Shown: positions 9,241 to 18,608, counted from the first letter of the stretch. The stretch: 64,000 nucleotides of DNA from Paenibacillus sp. MAEPY2 (GCF_000499205.1 NZ_AWUK01000017.1:124001-188000), one strand, 5' to 3'. Numbers and translations are program-made. Notes: generated by a model from the sequence alone, not told the origin.

Positions 9241-11283
9241 TTATTTTTTACTTTTGTCAAGAATTGTTCTAACAGCGTTCAGTGCATTCATAAGTGAAGC
9301 TGGACATTTATCCATAAAATCGTTAGGTTCAATCTTTGCTAACGCCTCTAGATGTGTACTAGGTTTACTCCTACCCAAGAATAAGCTATTGTACCAGACC
9401 ATTAATTCTTTCTGTTCTTTGGAATATGTATTTCCAAATTTTGTTTCATTTTTATCTTTTTTCAAGGTTGCGTTTACACCATTTAATATCACTGTGTTAT
9501 ATTCCTGAGGGTATCTCATTTTATCAGGTATTTCCGGCCCATTCTCTGGGATAGATTTATATACATCAGTAAAAGACTCAAGCATGAGCAAATCAATATC
9601 AAGAGGACCTGAAAAGAAAAAATTATAGGATTCTAACTTCTTAATCCACATTTTCATCTCTGCTATAGAATTTGGACCACTTGGATCATCTAGAGTACGT
9701 TTGTGCATTTCCTCTAGAATATTTTTTGGATGTGTAGTGCCGCCAATTGTTAATAACTCTCTTACGTCGACGTCTATTTCTATGAGTTGTTTAAATGCAT
9801 ACTTGATTCGGCTCCATCCACCAGTTCCTCGTTCCCTATCGAGATCTAATAGTGTGACAAAAGGAACATCCAATTGTTTTAATAACCTCCAAAAATGGTT
9901 GACAAATCTTCCCCCTAAAGGGACAACAGATATTGTCTCATCATCAAGAGCAATATTTCCAACTTGCATTAATCGTGGGATTATTAACTCTTCACTATCT
10001 CCTTCACCAAGTATAACTAGTTGAGCGAAATAAAGCTCTGGGTATGCTTTTACAGCTTCCTTAACATATTTTATAGCCAAATCACTATCGCTAGGTAATT
10101 TAATCTCACTTACAGAGGTAGTTCCAACATGTTCTCCAGTATGTGAAACTTTTACATGGCGTATCTCTTCTGGATTAATTCTTTTGACAATCGAAGGACT
10201 ATGAGAAGTAAGTAGAACTTGCGCATTACTCGTTTCGGATATATCTCTAAGATTTTTGGTTACTCTACCTAAAAGATGAGGAGAAATATGATTTTCTGGT
10301 TCCTCAACAGCTAATATTGTTAAAGCAGCAGGGATTTTTTGGGGAAGGAATTTTCCTGTTTCATCTTTTATAATTTTTTGTTCAATTCCCAATAAAGTAG
10401 AAACTAATGACAAGTAAAAAAGCGATCGAAGTCCATCACCTAATTTATCGATTGTATAATTTGTGATATCTTCAGTAGGCGAAAACTGAACATTTATATT
10501 TTTAAGCATGGACTCCAAGGAAGTCTCATTGAATAAAATATTAGCATCAGTATACCTAGGATCACGATGGTACTTATTCCATGCTGATTTGACCTCGTTA
10601 CGTATCTCTTGCAATCCGTCTACACTACTTAAATACTGTTCTAGTGGTAAGATGTTTTTTTGAATTTCTTTATTAGTATCTTCCGGCCAAGCTATACTTT
10701 TAACCAACCGCCATAAAATTGTACCAGATGCTAATTTCAATTGATTTGAGGGTTCTCTTACAGCAGGAACATATATCATTTGAATTAGAGCTCTTTCATT
10801 AGAAGACATAGGCTTAAGAGAATCCTCTTTTTCTTCATCTCCATACGGCACAACAACATAATACAGCTTTGGATCAATTTCTCCGTCAGGTGTTACACTT
10901 TGTGTCCACTTAGCTTCAAGACGTATTCTTAAATATGGTACCTCATGTGGTTTACCAGTCATCATTTGCTTAAAGAATGATGGTACCGTTTTTACTCCTT
11001 CACCTTCTATTTGTAATTCAGAAAATTCTATTTTCGCTTCTATTCTAAGTAATTGTTCCTCGGTGACTTCATCTGGTTTTTTATTAGGTGGTACATGAAA
11101 ATCACTTTTATTTATTACCCGATCTTTTGAGTTCAATCCGAATAACTTTAATAGAGCCTGAATTAGTGCAGTTTTTCCACTACTATTAGAACCAATAATA
11201 GTTGTTAATCGAACAATATTTATTGATGTTTCCTGATCACCAAAACATCTGAAATTCTTGATTCTCAACTCTGTTATATTCAT
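9241..11283 (-). CDS. gajA: OLD-family ATPase/TOPRIM nuclease, Gabija GajA-like
   Basis: ATG 11283 (680 residues, GGGGGA nine bases upstream) is preferred over an in-frame TTG at 11298. The N-terminal ABC-type ATPase has Walker A GSNSSGKT near residues 31-38, Walker B AVEEPENHISP and the switch histidine in LLTSHSPS. The C-terminal TOPRIM domain shows the glutamate motif LVILGEGDSEE and the metal-binding DLDRERG. Family knowledge: GajA is a sequence-specific nicking nuclease held in check by nucleotides and released when phage lowers the NTP pool. The gene is the promoter-proximal member of a two-gene operon with gajB. A stand-alone OLD nuclease is the alternative, but the adjacent UvrD gene favours Gabija. 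Confidence 0.8.
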   Translation of the reverse strand: MNITELRIKNFRCFGDQETSINIVRLTTIIGSNSSGKTALIQALLKLFGLNSKDRVINKSDFHVPPNKKPDEVTEEQLLRIEAKIEFSELQIEGEGVKTVPSFFKQMMTGKPHEVPYLRIRLEAKWTQSVTPDGEIDPKLYYVVVPYGDEEKEDSLKPMSSNERALIQMIYVPAVREPSNQLKLASGTILWRLVKSIAWPEDTNKEIQKNILPLEQYLSSVDGLQEIRNEVKSAWNKYHRDPRYTDANILFNETSLESMLKNINVQFSPTEDITNYTIDKLGDGLRSLFYLSLVSTLLGIEQKIIKDETGKFLPQKIPAALTILAVEEPENHISPHLLGRVTKNLRDISETSNAQVLLTSHSPSIVKRINPEEIRHVKVSHTGEHVGTTSVSEIKLPSDSDLAIKYVKEAVKAYPELYFAQLVILGEGDSEELIIPRLMQVGNIALDDETISVVPLGGRFVNHFWRLLKQLDVPFVTLLDLDRERGTGGWSRIKYAFKQLIEIDVDVRELLTIGGTTHPKNILEEMHKRTLDDPSGPNSIAEMKMWIKKLESYNFFFSGPLDIDLLMLESFTDVYKSIPENGPEIPDKMRYPQEYNTVILNGVNATLKKDKNETKFGNTYSKEQKELMVWYNSLFLGRSKPSTHLEALAKIEPNDFMDKCPASLMNALNAVRTILDKSKK

Positions 11284-11801
11284 AAGGTGATCCCCCAATA
11301 ATATACTAGTTATTTGTATAATCTAAACGAAAATGTTGAATCCATACGAAAAACTTAGATCGCATAGCTACTATGATTCGACAGCCCCAATAACACTCCT
11401 GCAAAATTTGTAAATATTTATAGATTTATTTCACGAAATATAAGCCTCGGGAACTATCCCAAGAAGTTTAAATAATACTTTCTATTAATTTGAGATGATA
11501 GTTCTTACCTATAACAAACCGTCAATCCCACCTTACTCTCTTCCCTATCATACACAATCCGCTACACCAACTTCTTCAGTGCCTCATTCTTTTCCTCACT
11601 CGACACTGCTCCATCGCAGAATAATCGGTTTCCTCCGCTGCTTTACTAAATTTCAGAAACACCCCTCGAAATTCCTGATTTTCCCAGTACATATATCTTC
11701 TCGTTCTTAATCACATTTATTATTCTGGAAGAAGGAGTAAATTGGATTTATGTCGAAATAAGGAGTATCTACTTAGCGTTATTACAATGGGAGGTTAGTT
11801 T
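11284..11801. other. Divergent intergenic region between gajA and the GT-B/GTPase gene
   Basis: About 520 AT-rich bases between divergent genes. The left part should carry the gajA promoter. The middle (11505-11720, minus strand) holds a possible recombinase remnant, listed separately. The right end has GGGAGG at 11789-11794 for the TTG start at 11802. No operator or structured RNA was recognised. Confidence 0.5.
11505..11720 (-). pseudogene. Possible C-terminal remnant of a site-specific recombinase
   Basis: Minus-strand text in shifting frames reads KFSKAAEETDYSAMEQ, then SEEKNEALKKLV, a TAG, RIVYDREESKVGLTVCYR and a stop at 11505-11507. The ending (a KLV.RI-type helix, then a short beta strand with an aromatic/Arg end) is reminiscent of the C-terminal tails of serine recombinases found on Firmicute elements. 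Stops and frame changes show it is not functional. The similarity is weak and by eye; it may instead be unrelated degraded coding sequence. Confidence 0.3.
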
Positions 11802-14800
11802 TTGAAAAAGAGAATAGTATTGCTAGCAACCAACTGGGGTTCTTCCGAAGGCGGGATTAATTCTTTTAATTATGATTTAGCACTGGGGTTCTCAAGCCTA
11901 TTAAATGAAACATTTGAAATAGTATGTGTAATTCCTGATAATGTCCTATACGATAACTTATTAGATATACCAAGAAATATCGAACTACTTAAAGTGAAGA
12001 ATTTTGATGATTGTTATTCTATTGTCAAGAAAATCACTGAAAAACAGGGGATTGTATCTTTGTGGATAGGTCATGATATCTTTACAGGCAGACAAGCTAG
12101 TACATGTGCGAGCTACTATAACGAATCAAGTTTAACCCCCTCTTGCTCTGCAGTCATTCATCATATGGATTACAGTAATTACTACTTTATAAAAGAAGAT
12201 GATGCAGATAAATACCCACAGAAAGAGAACCTTCAAAAGGAGGTTCTTGTTGAAGCAGATTATGTGTTTGCTGTTGGTCCTAAATTGCGAAGATCAGCAG
12301 AAGACATCCTTCGAAGTAAAGGGATCAATTATAAACAGGTAGTGGAAATTATTCCTGGACTGGCACAGATCCAGACCTTAACTGAACCTCTTCACAGATT
12401 TAGCTGTATATCTTTCGGGAGAATGAGTGACGATATTATAAAACAGGGAAGTTTGTCTGTAGCTGCGTTTGCAACTTTTTTTAAACAGGTAAAAGATCAT
12501 GAAACATATATGCACATCGTGGGAATAGAAAAAGACAAACACCATGCTATTAGAAATTTGACTGATAAATACGCGGAAGGAATTGTCAATGTAAAACCGA
12601 GAGGGTTTTTAAAACGTGAAGTCCTTTTTGAGCTTCTCTCGGAGCAGACTGTGAGCATGATGCTTTCATTGCGTGAAGGTTTTGGGTTAGCTGGTTGGGA
12701 GGCTATTTCAGCAGAGATACCTTTGATTTTATCAGAGCAAAGCGGATTGTTTATTTTTTTACAAGAGCTTTTGGGGAAAGATATCCATGAATATGTGTAT
12801 GCTTTAAATATAAATGGAGACTACTCTGAGATATTCAATGACAAGGATATAGATAATGTCGTGAACTATTTATTAAATATACATAAAAAAAGAATGAATG
12901 CTAAAAAGCAAGCTGGAAAACTCAAAGAAATTTTGCAGGAAAAGGGGTTCACATGGGAAAATACTGCAAAAGCTATATATAAAGCATGTGTTGAGAATGA
13001 TGTCACTAAGTTGAATGGACATTCGAATATAGATGAGGTCGCAAGCGCTGTAGATACAATCTTAGACATTGACCTACAAGAAGTTGAGCGGACAAATATA
13101 GCAACAGAGAATATGACCATAGAGATTGTAAAACAAAACGGGCAGAAAGCCGAATTGAAAATAATGTCGCAAAAGCGAGCGGATCAAGTATTAAATGATA
13201 TGCTCACAGCAGTAACCGTTGGTATAATAGGTCCGAGCGGAAATGGAAAATCAACGGTCTTTGCCTACCTGGTAAGCCCAAATGACAATATGATTTTGGG
13301 TCAAAATATTGGCGATAAGTCACAAACAAGTTTAGTTAATACTATTTTGGCTTTAAATGCAACTTTAGAACCTAACCAAGTTTGTATTCAATGTAAAAGA
13401 AAAACAGTTTCAACACCATATAACTCATATATTATAGAGTCCCTGCAGGAAATGATCTATAAATCACGTGATGACCTTGAAAACTTTGAATTAAACTCAT
13501 CTATACTGAAAAGTGTTTTTGATCCGATTACCAAGGAATATCATGCTTTCGATTATATTACCGATAATGAAATTTCAACTAATGAGCTGTTCACTTTTCT
13601 AATTGGAATTTCTGAATTTGTGATTCAAGGAGATGAAAAAGAGGAAGACCTAGAAAGCACCGTCAATAAAATATTTAAAGAATTAAAAGATCAGAAACGT
13701 AAACCAAACAAAAGAGATATTTATGAACAAGAGATTGAAAGACGTTTTTATATGTATAACGATGGAAACTTAACCTCACTTAAAAATTGGTTCGCAAGAT
13801 TCGAACAAGATATTTTAGATGACTACCAAAAATTTTGGGATATAGAGAATGATTATATGCTCTACGGTGATATTACAGCAGACTTAAGAATGAAAGAGTT
13901 TATGGCTTCAGTATATGCTGCGAATAGTGTATTTTCATTGGTATTCTCAGAGGTCATTTATGTGACAAGACCTTCAGATGAATTTGTAGAAGCTTATGAC
14001 GAACAATATAAAAAACAAATGCCGAGTTTTTCTGAGAAACCATTTATTCTCAACATATTAGACACCATGGGAGTTACTCATATCTCAGATAAGAAAGAAG
14101 AAATCGAAAAATCGATGGATAAAATTTTATCTAATTCGACTTTGGAAGCTTTGTTGTTCCTTTGTGGTGCAGATGAAAAAGAGACCATATATGAACATTG
14201 TATTAGCATATTAAATACTAAAGACGTTTTGAAGGAAATCCCTGTTACCATCTGCCGTACAAAAGCTGATATTATTATTCAGAATAAGATGAGCAACCAC
14301 TTCCGCAGTGTAACCGGTGAAAATGAAATTCCAGAACAACACCTTGAGTTCTATACAACAACAGCTTTTGAAAGTTTTAAAGCGGAGTATATAGAATTAA
14401 CTGAATGGCCGCAAAATGAAAATAAAATAGGTCTGAATCTGACGAATAGCAACAATACAATTGAATATTTAGCTCTGTCACCGAACTCTACGAAGGATCT
14501 TAAACGTATTCTCAAAAGTGAATTGGAGGAAAGTAGAGTATTTAAAATAATTTTCAATCTCTCGATAGCAGTTGATCGCCACTACTCTTCTGAAGGAATG
14601 TTTAGAGTGCATTCCATTAACAAAAAAACAGCACCTATACAAACTAGGTTCGCCTTGGAAGAAATTGATGAAATTTCAAATCAATTAGTGGAGTTAAATC
14701 TAACAGATTCTAATAATAAGTATTATAAATATATAAATCGGGGGATTTTCCATGGAAGAAGTATTTCTACCTTCCGCTCCAAACATATTCAAGGATTTGG

Positions 14801-15224
14801 TCACAGTACAAATGCCACTATTTACGCTGATTTCAATGTAGCAATAAACGATATGATTAGAGGCTGGCTAAACACAGTGATGTTTAAGGGAGATAAAGTT
14901 TACTTTAATTTGGATTTTAGTAATATTAGCTTCGGCACGGGACAGTTTGAAGAAATCGCCGCTATTGAGAATAATATAATAAAATTTATACTTGCAAACC
15001 GCTTCATCATAATCAGCCGTTTGTCAAAAAAGATAAGTTATAATTTCTTAAAAAAAGAGTTTCATGAATGTTATGAATGGGTCTCTCTTCAAGACGGGTT
15101 TAAAGAGAATCTGGACTTATTCTTCCGAAAGTTTAGCAATGTTAATTACTGGAGTCATTGTATTGCAGATGGATTAAATGAGGAGGTTAATTTGATCTTA
15201 AACAGAATGTTACTTATAAAGTGA
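11802..15224 (+). CDS. GT-B glycosyltransferase-like / GTPase-like fusion, candidate defence protein
   Basis: A 1140-residue protein started at TTG 11802, seven bases after GGGAGG. Residues 1-~400 look like a GT-B (GT4-type) fold: MKKRIVLLATNWGSSEGGIN at the start, SFGRMSDDIIKQG, and the EX7E motif REGFGLAGWEA with E292 and E300. Residues ~470-~840 carry GTPase-type signatures: P-loop GPSGNGKST (477-485), DTMG (754-757, G3-like) and TKAD (820-823, G4-like), with a large insertion between the first two. Residues ~840-1140 match nothing I know. There is no signal peptide or membrane segment. It is AT-rich, lies divergent from a Gabija-like operon beside mobile-element debris and is followed by its own terminator. 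An anti-phage or other conflict role is inferred only from context; the GT-B part might bind or modify a nucleotide or sugar. Confidence 0.7.
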   Translation: MKKRIVLLATNWGSSEGGINSFNYDLALGFSSLLNETFEIVCVIPDNVLYDNLLDIPRNIELLKVKNFDDCYSIVKKITEKQGIVSLWIGHDIFTGRQASTCASYYNESSLTPSCSAVIHHMDYSNYYFIKEDDADKYPQKENLQKEVLVEADYVFAVGPKLRRSAEDILRSKGINYKQVVEIIPGLAQIQTLTEPLHRFSCISFGRMSDDIIKQGSLSVAAFATFFKQVKDHETYMHIVGIEKDKHHAIRNLTDKYAEGIVNVKPRGFLKREVLFELLSEQTVSMMLSLREGFGLAGWEAISAEIPLILSEQSGLFIFLQELLGKDIHEYVYALNINGDYSEIFNDKDIDNVVNYLLNIHKKRMNAKKQAGKLKEILQEKGFTWENTAKAIYKACVENDVTKLNGHSNIDEVASAVDTILDIDLQEVERTNIATENMTIEIVKQNGQKAELKIMSQKRADQVLNDMLTAVTVGIIGPSGNGKSTVFAYLVSPNDNMILGQNIGDKSQTSLVNTILALNATLEPNQVCIQCKRKTVSTPYNSYIIESLQEMIYKSRDDLENFELNSSILKSVFDPITKEYHAFDYITDNEISTNELFTFLIGISEFVIQGDEKEEDLESTVNKIFKELKDQKRKPNKRDIYEQEIERRFYMYNDGNLTSLKNWFARFEQDILDDYQKFWDIENDYMLYGDITADLRMKEFMASVYAANSVFSLVFSEVIYVTRPSDEFVEAYDEQYKKQMPSFSEKPFILNILDTMGVTHISDKKEEIEKSMDKILSNSTLEALLFLCGADEKETIYEHCISILNTKDVLKEIPVTICRTKADIIIQNKMSNHFRSVTGENEIPEQHLEFYTTTAFESFKAEYIELTEWPQNENKIGLNLTNSNNTIEYLALSPNSTKDLKRILKSELEESRVFKIIFNLSIAVDRHYSSEGMFRVHSINKKTAPIQTRFALEEIDEISNQLVELNLTDSNNKYYKYINRGIFHGRSISTFRSKHIQGFGHSTNATIYADFNVAINDMIRGWLNTVMFKGDKVYFNLDFSNISFGTGQFEEIAAIENNIIKFILANRFIIISRLSKKISYNFLKKEFHECYEWVSLQDGFKENLDLFFRKFSNVNYWSHCIADGLNEEVNLILNRMLLIK

Positions 15225-15340
15225 AGGAATTTACTGGACAGTCAAAAATTTCTTATCGAAAATCGCAATATGAAAAAATCAATCAGGATGTTCAAGACCC
15301 TATTTAGTAGAAATTATAAAAAGACCCTAGACTGCAAACT

Positions 15341-15371
15341 GGCGTCGGTACTCTACCGGCGTCGTTTTTTT
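15341..15371 (+). terminator. Terminator of the GT-B/GTPase gene
   Basis: GGCGTCGGTA (15341-15350) pairs with TACCGGCGTC (15354-15363) over a CTC loop, with one G-U and one mismatch, followed by GTTTTTTTAG. It is the only strong hairpin in the 317 bases between this gene and the first immunity-like gene; the rest of that gap holds nothing I recognise. Confidence 0.75.
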
Positions 15372-15541
15372 AGTTTCCGTGTGGCCGTTTTCGGCTGTAA
15401 AAAAAGGATATACTTTTCAGTTTTACTTTGTGCTTCGCTAACCGTCGGATATGATAAGGATAAAGTCCTTCCGTTTTGAGATGCGAGAAGAAACAACTCC
15501 CCATAGAGGCATTGGCATATTCGCAAAATATTACAAATCTA

Positions 15542-16027
15542 TTATTCATACAATTTATTTAATTTCAAATTGTTGATACGCTCAATCTCACAAACCTCAA
15601 TATATTTTTTGTTTATCCACTCTAATGCTACTTGTCCTTCTTCTTTCAAGATAACGCCTCGCTGACTTTTATACTTAAAGTTCTCTTTTGCCCACAACAA
15701 TAGTATCTTTACATATTCTAATGTCTCAATTTCACATGTACTGTCCTCTTCATCTTCTTCTGCAAAGATATCTTCAAAAGTTGTGAAAGACTTGTCAGAT
15801 TTTATTAAGTTCACATTCCCTCCACCTTCGTATAACGTTATTTCCCCTTTCAGTAATTCGATTAAGTTTCCGATCTCTTCCTGGATCGTTGCGAAGTCTC
15901 CAAATATATCCGATCCCAAAGAATTACTAATCAGATAACCATTCTTTAACGATGAATCGATGCCTAAGTCCACGATAACTTCGTTGAAATCTTCTTTATA
16001 TTCGATTGTATACCTATATTTAATCAT
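15542..16027 (-). CDS. Putative immunity-type protein, unknown family
   Basis: A 161-residue acidic cytoplasmic protein with no signal or membrane segment. The first half is beta-rich (KYRYTIEYKEDFNEVIVDLG) and the second half helical with an acidic stretch EEDEEDS. I do not recognise the family. It is the last gene of a minus-strand series downstream of the WXG100 toxin gene. The size, acidity, lack of relation to its neighbours and position match the displaced immunity genes that accumulate behind polymorphic toxins. A terminator hairpin (16096-16137) separates it from the gene before it, so it may have its own promoter. Confidence 0.6.
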   Translation of the reverse strand: MIKYRYTIEYKEDFNEVIVDLGIDSSLKNGYLISNSLGSDIFGDFATIQEEIGNLIELLKGEITLYEGGGNVNLIKSDKSFTTFEDIFAEEDEEDSTCEIETLEYVKILLLWAKENFKYKSQRGVILKEEGQVALEWINKKYIEVCEIERINNLKLNKLYE

Positions 16028-16095
16028 GTTGATATCTCCAATCAGTTGTGTCCAAGTTATTTCTTAAAATACGCAGAAGAACCAAGGTAACAAAA

Positions 16096-16137
16096 AACAG
16101 ATCAATCATAGTGGTATCTAACCATAATCGACCTGTT
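16096..16137 (-). terminator. Conserved array hairpin, copy A (terminator)
   Basis: On the minus strand AACAGGTCGATT and GATTGATCTGTT form a 12-bp stem with wobble pairs around a GGTTAGATACCAC-type loop, followed by TTTTGTTACC. The sequence is closely related to copies at 16678-16720 and 19318-19359. It lies ~160 nt after the 16299-16628 gene. Confidence 0.7.
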
Positions 16138-16298
16138 CGATGTAAAAGAGTAACATTAATTAGGGATGCACCCAAAGCCTTTTCCTGCGTAAAACTCAAT
16201 TGATGAAGTCGTCATACAGATCTTATGATATTGGTTAAGTGATGAATTCACTCTGCACTGGGTAGTCCCCTCAAACTGTAACATAATTAATAACCTAT

Positions 16299-16628
16299 CT
16301 ATCCTATAAAAACAACAGCATCTTTGCGCTGAAATGCTAGGGACAATTTATTTTGAAGAATTGTTATTCTTTCGAACATTTTATCCCTTTTTTCCTCAGT
16401 TAAGTTTTTTACCGCCCAATCTTTAATTTGAGTTAGTTCCTCAATAATTGACGGTACATCTTCCTCCTCTACATCAACACCTGATGAAAAGAGGTCCGTC
16501 CATTGTAACCCAAGTGCTTCAATCGCAGGTTGCCAACATTCTTTAAAAAACGATTCCGTAGCAATGGGAACAAAGAAACTCTGTTCAAAATCATTTTGCG
16601 GTTCATATATTACAGCACTGATTGACAT
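16299..16628 (-). CDS. Small putative immunity protein
   Basis: The start is placed at ATG 16628 because GGAGGTG stands nine bases before it, giving 109 residues that begin MSISAVIYEPQNDFEQSF. The protein is acidic (DVEEEDVPSIIEEL) and mostly helical and ends in a hydrophobic strand AVVFIG. I do not recognise the family. It stands between array hairpins A and B, so it forms a single-gene cassette with its own terminator. The role as an orphan immunity protein is inferred from the locus. Confidence 0.6.
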   Translation of the reverse strand: MSISAVIYEPQNDFEQSFFVPIATESFFKECWQPAIEALGLQWTDLFSSGVDVEEEDVPSIIEELTQIKDWAVKNLTEEKRDKMFERITILQNKLSLAFQRKDAVVFIG

Positions 16629-16677
16629 GCACTTATTCACCTCCAAAAGTAGCACTAAATTTGTAGTCTAACAAAAG

Positions 16678-16720
16678 AACAGATTAATCATGGTGATATC
16701 TTGACCACGATCAACCTGCT
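16678..16720 (-). terminator. Conserved array hairpin, copy B (terminator)
   Basis: The minus strand reads AGCAGGTTGATCGTGGT, a short loop, then ATCACCATGATTAATCTGTT, a long imperfect stem followed by CTTTTGTTAG. It shares the AATCAT.GTG.TATC core with copies A and C and lies ~85 nt after the end of the 16804-17196 gene. Confidence 0.7.
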
Positions 16721-16803
16721 GTATTTGTTGAATGATGAATCAATACTTATTAAGTAGCCTCTACTTAAATTTCTATAAAGATATTAAACAATCTTCACAT
16801 ACT

Positions 16804-17196
16804 TTATACAATGGCTTTAAAAGGAGCATGACCTGTTTCAGCATTTCTTAATAAAGTCGGTTTTCTAAAATGCAAACTGGTTTCCAGCTTGAAGATAGCG
16901 GTATCTCCTTCAATTTTTATAAAAGATACATTAATCCATATTGGAGCTTTCGGAAAAAGCCCTCCTAAAACCCCAACAACATCTTCTAACCATAGTTTTT
17001 TACCGCCAACATTCTCTTTAGATAACACAAGGCGTTTCATCATTTCATCGCCACCATCTAACATTTTCCCCTGTTCCTCAACGGGCTCTATGACAAACTT
17101 AACGATATCGCTCGAAATGTTTTTTGCCTTTTTTATCTTATCAACGGCTTTAGATAAATTAGTCGAAAAAATTACCTCATTCATTTGAGTAGTCAA
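16804..17196 (-). CDS. Putative immunity-type protein, unknown family
   Basis: TTG 17196 is the preferred start (GGGGGAGA seven bases upstream), giving 130 residues that begin MTTQMNEVIFSTNLSKA; an ATG at 17220 in the same frame lacks a ribosome site. The protein is a helical N-terminal part, a GGKKLWLEDVVGVLGGLFPK turn region and a beta-rich C-terminus (APIWINVSFIKIEGDTAIFK). No family is recognised. It belongs to the minus-strand series behind the WXG100 toxin and is directly followed by array hairpin B. Confidence 0.6.
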   Translation of the reverse strand: MTTQMNEVIFSTNLSKAVDKIKKAKNISSDIVKFVIEPVEEQGKMLDGGDEMMKRLVLSKENVGGKKLWLEDVVGVLGGLFPKAPIWINVSFIKIEGDTAIFKLETSLHFRKPTLLRNAETGHAPFKAIV

Positions 17197-17270
17197 AATA
17201 TCTCCCCCTATTCGAACCATTGATGAAGTCTTTTATAGGGTCACCATCTGAAATGATACCTGGACATGGA

Positions 17271-17717
17271 TTACTTATTTTCAAAATCTTTAACTTGCTC
17301 AATCTTTTGTGTAAATTCACAAGCCTTTCGAAAATCTTCTTTCATGTAAAGTTCGATTAAAGTATTCGCCTCTTCCTCCCAATCGGGACCATATTGTAAA
17401 AGGTAATCTGTAAACCTTTCATAGTAGGAACGGTTGGATGGATTTAACCAAATCAATCTTTGATACATCTTCATTACACAAGGAATCGGCAGAAAGAAAT
17501 GAGTAAGTTCATAATTGATTGCTTCCAATAAATGATCCGAGTTGTCCGTATGATCTATTTCAGATATCAATTTATTGTATAAAGAGTCTACCGTCTCTCT
17601 CGTTGTTTTTAATTCTATCTGATCTAATGACGACCAATTCTGGTCAATCCACTGATGCAGTGTTTCCACTGTTTTTTGTAAAGTCAAGGCCATCATCCTT
17701 ACTCTCATTAAACTCAA
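17271..17717 (-). CDS. Putative immunity-type helical protein
   Basis: 148 residues, almost entirely helical and TPR-like in feel (LHQWIDQNWSSLDQIELK, YQRLIWLNPSNRSYYERF, EEEANTLIELYMKEDFRKA). The start is TTG 17717 with GAGGG five bases upstream; ATG 17693 is a possible alternative. I do not recognise the family. It lies in the middle of the toxin-associated series with ~75 nt to the next gene. Function as an immunity or accessory protein is inferred from position only. Confidence 0.6.
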   Translation of the reverse strand: MSLMRVRMMALTLQKTVETLHQWIDQNWSSLDQIELKTTRETVDSLYNKLISEIDHTDNSDHLLEAINYELTHFFLPIPCVMKMYQRLIWLNPSNRSYYERFTDYLLQYGPDWEEEANTLIELYMKEDFRKACEFTQKIEQVKDFENK

Positions 17718-17818
17718 TCTTTCCCTCTAGAGGCCTCCTGATAAAACACACTTCCTGTTCACCAATCGACGCTTATATTTCTAGCAAGTGATAGGATAAC
17801 ATATTACCATTACGCGAG

Positions 17819-18304
17819 TCAGTCTCTAGGATTCTGATAACACCAATCCGGATCATATGGAACGGATTTAAGTTTTTGTATGTCATCCAAGCTATATCCC
17901 CAATCGTTGTCTGCTATCCAAAAATAATCATAAGGATTCAGTTTGAGATATTCATAAATAAAATGAAGCATTAACTCTTGGTTACCATAGATATCTTCAA
18001 TATGCCCGACCTGGCATAGGGGTTCGATAGGATCTAAACCTAAATCTTCGTGATAATAAAATTCATTACTCGGGCTACTTATGCTGTGAATATGGAAAAT
18101 CAATGAGGCTTCATTGTCATCTGCAAATGACTTACGGTTAATGTTAAGCGTTGTATATAAAAATTCTCCTTCATTTGTATACGTTTTGTTGTTATAGAAA
18201 TAAAGAGCAGAGTCCGAATGAAAAGCTGCAACAATCGTATCAGCAAGGAGCTGTTCTGGAGAATATTTATCTTTCTGCGTTAAAATAACAGCTGAAGTGC
18301 CCAT
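17819..18304 (-). CDS. Putative immunity-type protein
   Basis: 161 residues starting MGTSAVILTQKDKYSPEQLL after a strong AGGGAGGAG site. It is very acidic and aromatic-rich towards the C-terminus (YDYFWIADNDWGYSLDDI), which is common for proteins that bind a basic nuclease toxin. The family is not recognised. It lies about 50 nt downstream of the 18357-18608 gene in the same direction, so the two are probably co-transcribed. Confidence 0.65.
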   Translation of the reverse strand: MGTSAVILTQKDKYSPEQLLADTIVAAFHSDSALYFYNNKTYTNEGEFLYTTLNINRKSFADDNEASLIFHIHSISSPSNEFYYHEDLGLDPIEPLCQVGHIEDIYGNQELMLHFIYEYLKLNPYDYFWIADNDWGYSLDDIQKLKSVPYDPDWCYQNPRD

Positions 18305-18356
18305 GAAATTGTAATCTCCTCCCTCAAACTGGAACCAATCAAAGTTTCAATAAACA

Positions 18357-18608
18357 TTAAGATTCAAATGTGGTTCTATTAGGGAAAAATCCATTTTGTC
18401 TAATGAAACAAACGGATAACCTTTGTGCTGCTCTATCGAAATAAAATTTTGTTGCAATGTTTGGGTCAGGAATCGGGTCTAATTTTGTAAATTTCCTTGT
18501 TATTTTATTTAACTCTATTCTCCCCATAACATTCTCATTTGGACCAAATTTATAAATAACCTTTTCCTCATCTTCCATTTCCTTAATTAACAAAACGAAT
18601 GAAGCCAA
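18357..18608 (-). CDS. Small immunity-associated protein
   Basis: The start is TTG 18608, seven bases after GGAGGAG, giving 83 residues: MASFVLLIKEMEDEEKVIYK at the start, then GPNENVMGRIELNK, and FYFDRAAQRLSV near the end. The two-strand plus helix layout looks complete and conserved. An ATG at 18677 in frame has no ribosome site and would extend into spacer. I have the impression that similar short proteins recur in Bacillales toxin loci, but I cannot name a family. It is co-directional with its neighbours. Confidence 0.6.
   Translation of the reverse strand: MASFVLLIKEMEDEEKVIYKFGPNENVMGRIELNKITRKFTKLDPIPDPNIATKFYFDRAAQRLSVCFIRQNGFFPNRTTFES

Noticed and set aside
15270..15479. A 69-codon frame behind the GT-B/GTPase gene
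   Set aside because: It runs through the terminator hairpin at 15341-15371 and has no ribosome site.
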